DNA of 33,254 nucleotides from contig VBQB01000101.1 of NCBI GenBank assembly GCA_005887855.1, positions 1-33,254 on the forward strand, written 5' to 3'. Shown piece after piece: positions 7,919-15,468 of this stretch. Under the pieces are notes generated by a model, which was not told the origin of the DNA, did not search any database, and saw only the letters and a list, made by a program, of their open reading frames with translations. The position numbers and the translations under genes were made by a program. The first letter of the stretch is position 1. Every line of letters starts with the position of its first letter. Origin of the DNA: Verrucomicrobiota bacterium (GTDB lineage: Bacteria > Verrucomicrobiota > Verrucomicrobiae > Chthoniobacterales > UBA10450).

Positions 7919-8630
7919 TTTTCTCCGCTGCGATGCGCATCAGCGTCGCAATGATTCGGGCACCTGCGACAAATGTGCCGCGCAGCGTTCCGGAAACTTT
8001 CGATTGTCCGCCGGTCCGGCAACGATGGTTCACGGGAACTTCGAGAATGCGCAGACCCGCTCGCGCGACCCGCATCTGCATTTCGATGTTCCACCCGTAG
8101 GTTTGCTCGCGCATCGCGAGCCGTTCCAGCGCATCGCGCCGGATGGCGCGAAATGGGCACATGTCGGTGTAACGAACACCGTAAAGCACTCGCAAAATCA
8201 AGCCGGCCATTCGTCCAGAAACAACCTGCTGGAAATTCATGCTACCCGGCTCGCGCTGGCCGCGCGCGCGAGAACCGATCACGAAATCATATTTTCCAGA
8301 AACGATTGGATCGACGAGTTGATTTATGAACTCAGGGCAATCGCTGCCGTCCCCGTCGAGAAAAACGACGATATCGCATTCCGGGCAAAGAGCGCGAATA
8401 CCGGCAGCGCAGGCGCGTCCATACCCGCGCTGTGGCTCGGCGATCACGCGCGCGCCCGCGGCGCGCGCGCGTTTGGCGGTTTGATCAGTGCTGCCATTAT
8501 CGACAACGATGATGTCGCGCGGAATGTTTGTGGCAGCGACCGCTCGGACTACATCTGTGATCGGTTCCTCTTCGTTGAGGGCTGGAATAATGACGCTTAC
8601 CACCCCTGATCCAGCATTGGCAGCGGTCAT
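7872..8630 (-). CDS. GT2-family glycosyltransferase (DPM/polyprenyl-phosphate type)
   Basis: 252-aa GT-A enzyme. The start MTAANAGSG is followed by the family N-terminus VVSVIIPALNEEEP, then IIVVDNGSTDQT and the metal-binding FLDGDGSD. The rest (DFVIGSRARG, DMCPFRAIRRDAL, YGWNIEMQMRVARAG, VPVNHRCR) resembles dolichol/polyprenyl-phosphate mannosyl- or glucosyltransferases, which charge a lipid carrier on the cytoplasmic face. No C-terminal membrane helices are present. The ATG at 8630 is chosen because it overlaps the stop of the MgtE-like gene as TGATG; longer upstream starts run through that gene. It is the fifth gene of the minus-strand cluster. Confidence 0.88.
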   Translation of the reverse strand: MTAANAGSGVVSVIIPALNEEEPITDVVRAVAATNIPRDIIVVDNGSTDQTAKRARAAGARVIAEPQRGYGRACAAGIRALCPECDIVVFLDGDGSDCPEFINQLVDPIVSGKYDFVIGSRARGQREPGSMNFQQVVSGRMAGLILRVLYGVRYTDMCPFRAIRRDALERLAMREQTYGWNIEMQMRVARAGLRILEVPVNHRCRTGGQSKVSGTLRGTFVAGARIIATLMRIAAEKKPQMYTDEHRYSKTR

Positions 8631-9545
8631 CACAAAACGATCCAGGCGCTCGTGAAGTAAAACACAAGCGCAAAGAAATCGGCCAGCGCGAGCGTAACCG
8701 GTCCCGCGGCAATCTTGGGGTCCAGTTTTAGGTGGTGCAGGAGCGATGGCACGCCTAGCCCGAACAAACACGCGGTCACAAGCGACAGCGCAATGCTGCC
8801 GCCAATGACACCCGCGGCGCGTGCATCGCTGCGCCAAAGCCAGACGATGACGGCAACGAACCCGCCGCAAGCCAGGCCGAGAAAAAGTGCCGTCGCGAGT
8901 TCACGTCGGAAAGCGGCCGCGAACCAATGCCAGTTCAAGCGCGCCGAGCGCAGTGCCTGAATCGTCACGCTCATTGATTGCGTGCTCACGCTTTCGTTTA
9001 ACCCGAGCACCATTGTGAGAAAGAATGCGATGACGAGGCTGTGGGCCAGCGTTGTTTCAAAAAAGCCGGCGAGGATCGCGCAGATCGTCCCGCCGGCGAC
9101 AGTCACGAGCAACCACGGAAAACGATAACGAAAAACGCGCCACGGAGAGGCATCGCGGACTTGCGCAAGATGAAAGCCGAGCGCCTCAAAAAAATCCTCT
9201 CGCACACCGTCGCGTTCGGGCTCTTCGGTCTCGAGAACGCTTTCCATGAAAACATCCGTGTCCACAATTCCAATCACGCGACGCTCCGCATCCACCACCG
9301 GAAACCATAATTTCACGCAACCGAGTAGCCGGCGCAGCCGTGAGCAAACGGCGCGTGGGAACAACGCCAACCAGTCGTTTCCTCTCGTCAATCGCGTAAA
9401 AATAAATGACCCGCTCGCCGACACCCTCCCGCCGGATGGCTTCGAGCGCTTTCTCGACGATTGCATCCGCTTCGAGCAACGGAAAATCTCTGCGCGCGTA
9501 ATCCAACGCTGGTGCGTTGAAATCGACCGCACCGGAAAATTTCAT
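8630..9545 (-). pseudogene. mgtE: MgtE-like Mg2+/divalent cation transporter, disrupted in its CBS region
   Basis: The N-terminal half (from the ATG at 9545: MKFSGAVDFNAPALDYARRD, then VIYFYAIDERKRLVGVVPTR, ending RLREIMV) is a first CBS domain. The C-terminal half, in another frame, begins FPVVDAERRVIGIVDTDVF. It continues through the connecting helix (VRDASPWRVFRYRFPWLL) and the five-helix MgtE pore (VLGLNESVSTQSM... KLDPKIAAGPVTLALADFF). The join near 9300-9310 shifts frame, and by family comparison about 25 residues of the second CBS domain are missing. The N-terminal MgtE superhelical domain is also absent; the gene starts at CBS. Its start overlaps the epimerase stop (ATGA) and its stop overlaps the GT2 start (TGATG), so it was once an integral, coupled member of the cluster. 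Confidence 0.8.
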
Positions 9546-10672
9546 GGTCGTGCTTCGCGCACTTTGTGCACAATGCCTTTGTTGCGCAGGACCTCTTCCG
9601 CTTCGCTGAAGTAATCGCGCACATCGGCCTGCGCGCGAATCCAATCAAGGTAGCATCCGATCCCGGTCGCAAGATCGACCTGCGGCTCATAACCGGCTGC
9701 CCGGATGCGCGTGGTGTCGCTCGTGAGATGACGCATCTCGCCTGGGCGAAATTCGCCCTTGGCCTCCGGCGCAATGTGAATGCCGAGTGCTTCCGAAACG
9801 TGTTCGGCGATTTCGCGGATCGCCACGCCGTGCCCGCTGCCAACATTCACCGCTAATCCATCGAGCTTGTCCGTCTCGGCCGCGAGCAAATTCGCGCGTG
9901 CGATGTCTTCCACGAAGGAAAAGTCGCGCGTTTGCTCGCCGTCTTCATAAAGGACCGGCGGCAGATTGTTCAGCAAGCGCGTGCAAAAGATTGCGATCAC
10001 GCCGGTGTAAGGATTGAAGATCGATTGCCTTGGTCCGTACGTACAGGAATAGCGAAGCGCGGTCGTGGGAACGCCGACCTGTTTTCCCCAAAGAAGCACC
10101 AGTCTCTCCTGATCGACTTTTGTCAGACCGTAAACGGTTTCCCCACCCACGGGAGCGTTCTCAGGGGTCGGCGCACTTTTCGTGACGTCGTTGCAAATCG
10201 GACAATGCACAGACCAATCGCCGGTCCGCAGTTGCTCAATCGGCCGCACATTTGGAAAAACCAACCCGTGTTCCGGACAAATTCCTGCGCCTTCGCTGTA
10301 AACAGCCTGCGATGATGCGACAATTATTTTCCGGATTGGCACTCTTTCTTCTCGGATTATTTCCAGCATCTGCGCGGTGCCAAAAGAATTCACGTGCACG
10401 TATTTTGCGATCTCGGGCATGTACCCGCCATAAGCAGCTTGATGAAAGACGATGTCGATCTTATCGAGCGCGACGGTAATTGTCTCACAATCGCGCAGGT
10501 CGCCTTCAATGAATTCCACGTTGTCCCATATCCACGCCGGCTTTCCGCGCCGGTGCGTTTGCGGCTCCAGATTATCGAGGACTCGGACCTTCCACCCTTC
10601 GCGCACGAGCAAATCCGCGATGTGCGAACCTATCAGGCCGGCACCCCCTGTGACGAGCGCGCATTTTGTCAT
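9542..10672 (-). CDS. NAD-dependent nucleotide-sugar epimerase/dehydratase with Zn-knuckle-like insertion
   Basis: 376-aa extended short-chain dehydrogenase acting on an NDP-sugar. The NAD-binding GGAGLIGSH is at 9-17, and the catalytic YGLTK (Tyr181, Lys185) with preceding Ser120-Ser121 is intact. Between them, residues ~130-165 hold an insertion with Cys132-x2-His135 and Cys157-x2-Cys160 (ICPEH ... HCPIC), which looks like a small zinc-binding knuckle. The C-terminal half (RYSCTYGPRQS, GEQTRDFSFVEDIARA) is typical of GalE/RmlB relatives. It is the third gene of the minus-strand cluster, with a 91-nt leader that folds into two tandem hairpins, the second containing the presumed ribosome site. 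The stop overlaps the mgtE start (ATGA). Confidence 0.9.
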   Translation of the reverse strand: MTKCALVTGGAGLIGSHIADLLVREGWKVRVLDNLEPQTHRRGKPAWIWDNVEFIEGDLRDCETITVALDKIDIVFHQAAYGGYMPEIAKYVHVNSFGTAQMLEIIREERVPIRKIIVASSQAVYSEGAGICPEHGLVFPNVRPIEQLRTGDWSVHCPICNDVTKSAPTPENAPVGGETVYGLTKVDQERLVLLWGKQVGVPTTALRYSCTYGPRQSIFNPYTGVIAIFCTRLLNNLPPVLYEDGEQTRDFSFVEDIARANLLAAETDKLDGLAVNVGSGHGVAIREIAEHVSEALGIHIAPEAKGEFRPGEMRHLTSDTTRIRAAGYEPQVDLATGIGCYLDWIRAQADVRDYFSEAEEVLRNKGIVHKVREARP

Positions 10673-10705
10673 GCCTCTGTTGTAGAGGCGCTCGCTGCGG
10701 CGAGC
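10673..10705 (-). promoter_or_regulatory. Tandem hairpins immediately before the epimerase start codon
   Basis: On the minus strand, two back-to-back perfect hairpins directly precede the ATG: GCTCGCCGCAGCGAGC (6-bp stem, 4-nt loop) then GCCTCTACAACAGAGGC (6-bp stem, 5-nt loop). The AGAGG on the 3' side of the second stem is the only Shine-Dalgarno-like sequence available and would be paired when the hairpin forms. The structure could limit translation, protect the mRNA end, or be a small REP-like element. A weaker inverted motif (GTAGCGGCG on the minus strand) lies at about 10763-10771. Confidence 0.5.
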
Positions 10706-10763
10706 AAATCTGGTTCACCTGTGACTAAGAACTCCGAAAGGATTGGTAGGCGAGCAGCCGCCG

Positions 10764-11456
10764 CTACGCGGGCCAGATTCTATCGCGGCCTTCGCGCGCG
10801 ATGATCTCATTCAAGAACTTACACGTCTCCGGCGCGCCCACTTCAAGACTGGTTCCTCTTGCGCGCTCTCGGGTTTGATCGAACACGCGTTCTGTACTCC
10901 AGTCGATTCGTTCGAAGATCTCGCGATGCGGTTTTTTGAGGCCGATCAGATAGTAGCCGCCGTCGTCGGAAGGGCCGAGTACGACTCGATCACCTGGCGA
11001 ATACAAAAACTGGACCGCTTGCACAAAGATCTCCGGCCGAACTGTCGGACTATCTGAATCGATCAGACAAACCGAGTTAAAACCACACTTAAATAAATCT
11101 TCGGCTGCGAACAAAAGGCGCTCGCCAAAACTTTCACCACGTTGCGGAATCAAGACGAAGTGCGGCCGCAGAATGTCCGCGTAAGCTTCTTCCGCACCCC
11201 TTGGCGTGTAAACTGCAACGCCACATGCATTCTTCCCGGCCGCCTTTCCCTTCCGAATTGCGGTAGAAATCGCACTGGCCGTGTCACGCAGAAAACAGAT
11301 ATTGAGTGCCGCGGCCTCCTCCGCAGTGAGTGGCGGGATAAGGCGCGTTTTCACTTCTCCGGCCCGCGGCGCTTTGGTCATCACTCCTAGCGCACAGAAA
11401 CCGCGTGCGCTTTCGGTCGGTGTGCTTGGATCAAGAACGCGATGAATGGCGTTCAT
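10764..11456 (-). CDS. DUF2064 / TIGR04282-type GT-A fold glycosyltransferase
   Basis: 230-aa protein matching the TIGR04282 (DUF2064) pattern. The nucleotide-binding start is VMTKAPRAGEVKTRLIPPLT. The DSDSPT segment takes the place of the family's DxD-like site, and GPSDDGGYYLIGL with IDWSTERVFDQT completes the signature. The family is related to nucleotide-sugar/cofactor guanylyltransferases, and members in other genomes have been linked to arsenosugar-like biosynthesis; the actual reaction here is unknown. It lies 21 nt downstream of the methyltransferase gene and 91 nt upstream of the epimerase, all on the minus strand. Length is normal and no key segment is missing. Confidence 0.88.
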   Translation of the reverse strand: MNAIHRVLDPSTPTESARGFCALGVMTKAPRAGEVKTRLIPPLTAEEAAALNICFLRDTASAISTAIRKGKAAGKNACGVAVYTPRGAEEAYADILRPHFVLIPQRGESFGERLLFAAEDLFKCGFNSVCLIDSDSPTVRPEIFVQAVQFLYSPGDRVVLGPSDDGGYYLIGLKKPHREIFERIDWSTERVFDQTRERARGTSLEVGAPETCKFLNEIIAREGRDRIWPA

Positions 11457-11477
11457 GCAATCGGACTATTTTAGTCG

Positions 11478-12209
11478 CTATCCCTTTTCGCAAAGAGCGT
11501 ATTGATAGCGTCCATCCTGCCAGATCTTGATTCGCTTACATGGTTGCGTCGGGAAGAGGTTCTCAAATGCGCGTGCGGAGAACACGGTCGCCTTATGCGG
11601 CTCGCGATACCCATTTCTGAACCGTATCAATCCAGCGAGCAGCCACATGGCAGATAACGGAATCGAAGCCCAAAACACATGGCGCGGCTCCGCAATAAAA
11701 CAGCGACCGCCCGGTTTCAGCACACGATACATTTCTGCGATGGCCCGATTTGGCTCAGGCAAAACGGTGAACAGCCGCGAAGCTATCAAGATGTCAAACT
11801 CTGCATCGGCACAGGAAAGCTGCAGCGCATTGATGCGTTTAAATGAACAATTAGTCAGACCCAAGGCGTCCGCGCGTTCCCGGGCCCATTGCAATTGGCT
11901 CTCGGAGCGATCGGCTCCGGTTACGGAAATATCTCGGAACCGTTCCGCCAATCGGCACGAGTAAAAGCCTGGCCCACAACCAAGCTCAATTAATTTCGTC
12001 CCCGGCGCAGGCTGCCTACTTGGCCAAAGCGCCGTGATTATGCGCTCGGTGTCATCCCGGAAAAGGTGCTCGCGGCAAAATGCATATACCCAGGCGACAT
12101 GTTCGAAGAGACTGTCGCGACAGAAATCATCATTGTTGTGTTTCGTGGGGATTGTGGTTGCCGGCGTTTCAATCGGAGCATGAGTAGGAGCTATGGCGTC
12201 CGGCCGCAT
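11478..12209 (-). CDS. Class I SAM-dependent methyltransferase
   Basis: 243-aa soluble methyltransferase. Motif I is LIELGCGPGFYSCRLAERF, followed by the acidic end of strand 2 (VTGADRSESQL), motif II region AEFDILIASRLFTVLPEP, and motif III around EMYRVLKPGGRCFIAEP. This is the ubiquinone/menaquinone-type Methyltransf_11 arrangement. It is the first gene of the six-gene minus-strand cluster, so it probably methylates an intermediate of that pathway; the substrate is not visible. The start at 12209 is the first ATG after the AT-rich upstream region, and the N-terminal ~25 residues are low-complexity (PTHAPIETPATTIPTKHNND) and may be untranslated or disordered. Confidence 0.85.
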   Translation of the reverse strand: MRPDAIAPTHAPIETPATTIPTKHNNDDFCRDSLFEHVAWVYAFCREHLFRDDTERIITALWPSRQPAPGTKLIELGCGPGFYSCRLAERFRDISVTGADRSESQLQWARERADALGLTNCSFKRINALQLSCADAEFDILIASRLFTVLPEPNRAIAEMYRVLKPGGRCFIAEPRHVFWASIPLSAMWLLAGLIRFRNGYREPHKATVFSARAFENLFPTQPCKRIKIWQDGRYQYALCEKG

Positions 12210-12503
12210 TTTTATTTGCGTTTCAATAACACATTCGGTTCTCGTTTTGCTTTCCCGCGTGAAAACTTTTCCACAGCAAAGAATGATGATTGGGAAATTA
12301 ATTTACTATCTTTCTTATTCTTCTTCGCGCGAATAACCCGGTTGCACACATCTGTGCTCCCTCGCGATTCGCACCAACGGCGAGTTGTTGATAACATCTG
12401 CACCCCGCTCCGATAAACCCCTGGGTCCTAAAGAAGACGAGACTTGTACAAACTTATTCGAACTTGTTGGCTTCTTGCTGCGCCATCATTTAACAAAGGG
12501 AAA
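12210..12503. other. AT-rich divergent intergenic region
   Basis: This 294-nt gap separates the divergently read methyltransferase and cyclase genes and is clearly more A+T-rich than its surroundings, especially 12220-12330. It should hold the promoter of the minus-strand cluster and that of the cyclase. Two 9-mers differ from the DnaA box TTATCCACA by one base: TTTTCCACA at 12267-12275 and, on the minus strand, TTATCAACA at 12386-12394. A 63-residue basic frame on the minus strand (12212-12403) has no recognisable content and I do not call it. AAAGGG just before 12504 is the cyclase ribosome site. Confidence 0.4.
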
Positions 12504-13338
12504 ATGCCTTTTCGAAATCGCAGCGTCACGACGACAACTGCTCTGGTTTTCGCAACCTTGTTTTCTGTCGCGAACGCCGGAGAGAAAACTTCGCTCTGGA
12601 AAATTCAGGAAACTCTTGCTGCGAAAACCTATGTCGATCTTACTCATGAATTCGAGCCCGGAATCCCGCACTGGCCCGGTTTTCCCGACGAAGGGCGGAA
12701 GACGATTTACTGGTATGATAAGCGTCCGGACACGATGGGCAGTGGCTTTTTTTCCGAGGTCTTCACGCACGTTGGCCAGTGGGGAACGCATGTCGACCCC
12801 CCCCGCTCATTTCATCAAAGGACTACGCACGGTGGATCAAATCGGTCTTAAGGAAATGGTTCTCCGCCTTGTTGTTGTCGATGTACACGATGATGTCGCG
12901 AAAAATCCAGATTACACGTTGTCGATCGCGCGCCTGAAAAAGTGGGAAAGAGAGCATGGGGAAATTCCGGCGGGCGCTTTTGTCGCCATGCGCACCGATT
13001 GGTCAAAGCGTTGGCCTGACGCGGTGAAAATGGAAAACAAAGACGCGAGCGGTGTTGCGCATTATCCCGGATGGAGTCTGCCCGCGCTGAAATATCTCTA
13101 TGAGGAACGCAAGATCGCAGCGTCGGGTCACGAAACTACGGATACCGATCCTGGAATCGCCACAACAAAGAACGATTACTCGCTCGAAACTTACGTCCTG
13201 AGCACGAACCATTATCAGATCGAGTTGCTCACTAATCTCGATCAAGTCCCCGAATCCGGCGCCATCGCCGTGGTCAGTTTTCCAAAACCAAAAGGCGGCT
13301 CAGGATTCCCTGCGCGGGTGTTTGCAATTCTGCCCTAG
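12504..13338 (+). pseudogene. Exported cyclase-family (kynurenine formamidase-like) hydrolase, frameshifted at a C8 tract
   Basis: The product resembles the metal-dependent cyclase/formamidase family (Pfam cyclase). A signal peptide (RNRSVTTTTALVFATLFSVA, cleavage after ANA) is followed by YVDLTHEFEPGIPHWPGF and the metal-binding H-x-G-x-H-x-D-x-P-x-H pattern (THVGQWGTHVD PPAHF). The first frame runs from the ATG at 12504 (AAAGGG upstream) and terminates at 12851. The rest of the protein, from PPAHFIKGLRTVDQI to FPARVFAILP at 13338, is in the next frame. The switch falls exactly in a run of eight C (12797-12804), where seven would keep the frame. Everything else is intact, so this is a single-base lesion, a sequencing slip or a phase-variable tract. 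Confidence 0.8.
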
Positions 13339-13376
13339 TTTGACGCACCCGCTGCACGACATTAATCGCATCTCCT

Positions 13377-13547
13377 GTGGAGTTGCTTAATGAACTAGAA
13401 AATCGCGTCGTCTGCGGTGACGGGGCGATGGGGACGGTGCTGTTCAATTGCGGTTTGCCGGTCGAAAATGTTGAACGCCATGCTGGCACAGGCTTTTCGA
13501 GTTTAGAATCGAGCTTTCATAGTCGAAAATCTGCTCGGTTAGTTTGA
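13377..13547 (+). pseudogene. N-terminal stub of a homocysteine S-methyltransferase (MetH/BHMT domain)
   Basis: From a GTG at 13377 a 56-codon frame encodes VELLNELENRVVCGDGAMGT VLFNCGLPVENVERHAG. This is the characteristic N-terminus of homocysteine S-methyltransferases (the VxDGAMGT segment). After about 35 residues the similarity stops and an unrelated Ser/Arg-rich tail runs to a TGA at 13545. The Zn-binding cysteines and the rest of the ~300-residue barrel are absent. The stub lies 37 nt upstream of metF. Homocysteine methyltransferase and methylenetetrahydrofolate reductase act in consecutive steps and are often adjacent or fused, so an internal deletion of a former metH-like gene is the likely history. 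Confidence 0.65.
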
Positions 13548-13584
13548 CCGAAAGTCGCGGCACGAACGAAGATAACCTTGAATC

Positions 13585-14520
13585 ATGCATATCACGGACA
13601 TCATGCGGGGGGATTCTCCCACGTTTTCGTTCGAGTTCTTTCCTCCGAAAACGCCGGCGACTGCCGAGATTCTCTACCAAACGATTCGCGATCTTGAATC
13701 GTACATGCCCAACTTTGTTAGCGTCACCTACGGTGCCGGTGGTTCAACGCGAGATCTAACCCACGACCTTGTCGAGCGCATTCAACATACAACAAAACTG
13801 GACCCGATCCCTCACCTGACGTGCATCTGCCACAACGAAGATGAGATCGAAGCGATTCTACTTCGATATGCCAGGTCGGCGATCGGAAATATCCTCGCGC
13901 TGGGGGGCGATCGGCCGCGCGATATTCCCTACGATAAATCGCGCGATTCGTTTCAACATGCGATCGATCTGGTTAAGTTCATTCGCCGATTTAACGAATC
14001 CGGCGCGCATCCAGATCGCCGCGGTTTCGGGATCGGCGTGGCCGGTTTCCCCGAAGGACATCCCGCGACGCCGAATCGGTTGGTTGAAATGGATCATCTC
14101 AAAGCGAAAGTTGACGCCGGAGCCGACTACATCGTCACGCAACTATTTTTCGATAATCGCGACTTTCTCGATTTCCGCGAACGTTGTGCGCTCGCCGACA
14201 TTCATATCCCCATTATCGCGGGCATCATGCCTGTTACCTCCATGAGCGGATTCAAACGCATCGCGGAGCTGGCCGGGGGCGCACGCTTCCCAGCCAAGCT
14301 TCTGCGTGCTCTTCAACGATGCGAAAACGATCCCGAAATGGTCAGGCGAGTCGGCGTTCACTTCGCCTTGGAGCAATGTCACGATCTTTTGGATAACAAG
14401 GTGGCCGGCATTCACTTTTACACGCTCAATCGCTCCGACGCTACGCGGGTAATTTTTGACAGTCTTGGCATTCCGCGTCGGCGGAGCGCACAGGCCCCTC
14501 CGGTTCAGTCGAGCGACTAA
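13585..14520 (+). CDS. metF: 5,10-methylenetetrahydrofolate reductase
   Basis: 311-aa flavoprotein of the MTHFR family. It reduces methylene-THF to methyl-THF, the methyl donor for methionine synthesis. The barrel start SPTFSFEFFPPKTPA carries the catalytic Glu of the FEFFPPK motif. VSVTYGAGGSTRD, HLTCICHNEDEIEAIL, NILALGGDRPRD, GVAGFPEGHP, AGADYIVTQLFFDN, PIIAGIMPVTS and a C-terminal GIHFYTLNRS follow in the expected order. Length is typical (~300 aa) and no lesion is seen. The ATG at 13585 is the first start that keeps the conserved N-terminus; the ribosome site is weak. The only gene-like sequence upstream is a decayed homocysteine methyltransferase stub, so the methyl acceptor enzyme must be elsewhere. 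Confidence 0.95.
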   Translation: MHITDIMRGDSPTFSFEFFPPKTPATAEILYQTIRDLESYMPNFVSVTYGAGGSTRDLTHDLVERIQHTTKLDPIPHLTCICHNEDEIEAILLRYARSAIGNILALGGDRPRDIPYDKSRDSFQHAIDLVKFIRRFNESGAHPDRRGFGIGVAGFPEGHPATPNRLVEMDHLKAKVDAGADYIVTQLFFDNRDFLDFRERCALADIHIPIIAGIMPVTSMSGFKRIAELAGGARFPAKLLRALQRCENDPEMVRRVGVHFALEQCHDLLDNKVAGIHFYTLNRSDATRVIFDSLGIPRRRSAQAPPVQSSD

Positions 14521-14628
14521 GTTCGCAAGCGGCGTGCAAATTGAGCGGCCGAAGGCGGGCAAGTGCGGGATGCGCATCGTGGAGAAGATCATTGTCGCCG
14601 CGCCCGAGCATTTTCAGGCGTCTATTTG

Positions 14629-15390
14629 ATGTTCAAGGGCCGGCGCGCTCTCTATCTTCAGCTTTCAGCTTTTGTAGTAGCGATCGGGCTATTATTGTTG
14701 CTTTCGCGTTTCTTTCCGATTGTCGATCTTATCGCGGAGATACAAAAGCGGGTGCTGAATTTAGGGCCTTGGAGCGCACTCCTTTTTCCGCTGCTTTTTG
14801 CCGTTTGCAATATTCTCCTTTTGCCCGGCGGGATTTTGAGCGTGGGGGGCGGCTTTTTCTTTGGACTGTGGTGGGGGTTTGTCATCGTGCTCGCCGGCAA
14901 CAGCATCGGTGCGGCGATCTCTTTTGCACTCAGCCGATGGCTCGGTCGGCGATGGTTTCGTCGAAGGCTTTCCGGAGAGCCGATGCTCAGAATCCTGGAA
15001 CCGGCGGTACAGCGGGAAGGATGGAAGATCATTTTTTTGAGCCAACTTCATCCCTTTTTCCCGACGAGTCTGCTAAACTATCTTTACGGCCTAACCAGAA
15101 TTCCATTCCGCGTCTACATGGTTTGGGCTTCCATCGGGCGAGCACCTGGGCTCTTCGTGTATGTTTATCTCGGGACGCTCGGTCAATTTGGCCTGAACGT
15201 GGCGCGCGGTAAAACCCATCCCCGGACGATTGAGTACTGGACTTGGGGCGGTGCATTCATTACGACAGCGCTTCTGTTTATCCTGCTGAGCCGGACCGCC
15301 TTGCGTGTAGTACAAGACTCCCGGCGGCATCACAGTTCTAAAGAGAGGAGCATTAGCATAGCCAGCCACAGCCGAAATATGACATCATAA
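14629..15390 (+). CDS. TVP38/TMEM64 (SNARE-associated, DedA-like) membrane protein
   Basis: 253-aa inner-membrane protein of the VTT/TVP38 family. Hydrophobic segments are at roughly residues 8-28, 45-68, 70-95, 160-185 and 205-225. The family hallmark is the re-entrant/helix segment G-G-x-x-F-G (LPGGILSVGGGFFFG) and the C-terminal FFPTSLLNYLYGLTRI plus the F-x-x-Y ... G-x-x-P-G pattern (FRVYMVWASIGRAPGLFVY). Related proteins act as lipid scramblases or undecaprenyl-phosphate/polyprenyl carriers, but no specific role can be assigned here. The ATG at 14629 is chosen over the upstream one at 14563, which adds a charged, non-family stretch. The Ser/His/Arg-rich C-terminal ~30 residues are variable. 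Confidence 0.82.
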   Translation: MFKGRRALYLQLSAFVVAIGLLLLLSRFFPIVDLIAEIQKRVLNLGPWSALLFPLLFAVCNILLLPGGILSVGGGFFFGLWWGFVIVLAGNSIGAAISFALSRWLGRRWFRRRLSGEPMLRILEPAVQREGWKIIFLSQLHPFFPTSLLNYLYGLTRIPFRVYMVWASIGRAPGLFVYVYLGTLGQFGLNVARGKTHPRTIEYWTWGGAFITTALLFILLSRTALRVVQDSRRHHSSKERSISIASHSRNMTS

Positions 15391-15468
15391 GTGGCATATG
15401 ACAAGCTGGTTATATCGAACGTATTTAATGGAAGGACTACTAAGCGCACGTCGTGCGGAGTTGCTGCC

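Noticed and set aside
10387..10400. Second CACGTG-centred site as a possible parS
   Set aside because: Only 9 of 14 positions match the GTTTCACGTGAAAC core and it is not palindromic beyond CACGTG.
12212..12403. 63-codon basic minus-strand frame in the AT-rich gap
   Set aside because: Its composition is what AT-rich DNA gives by chance, and it lies in the likely promoter region.
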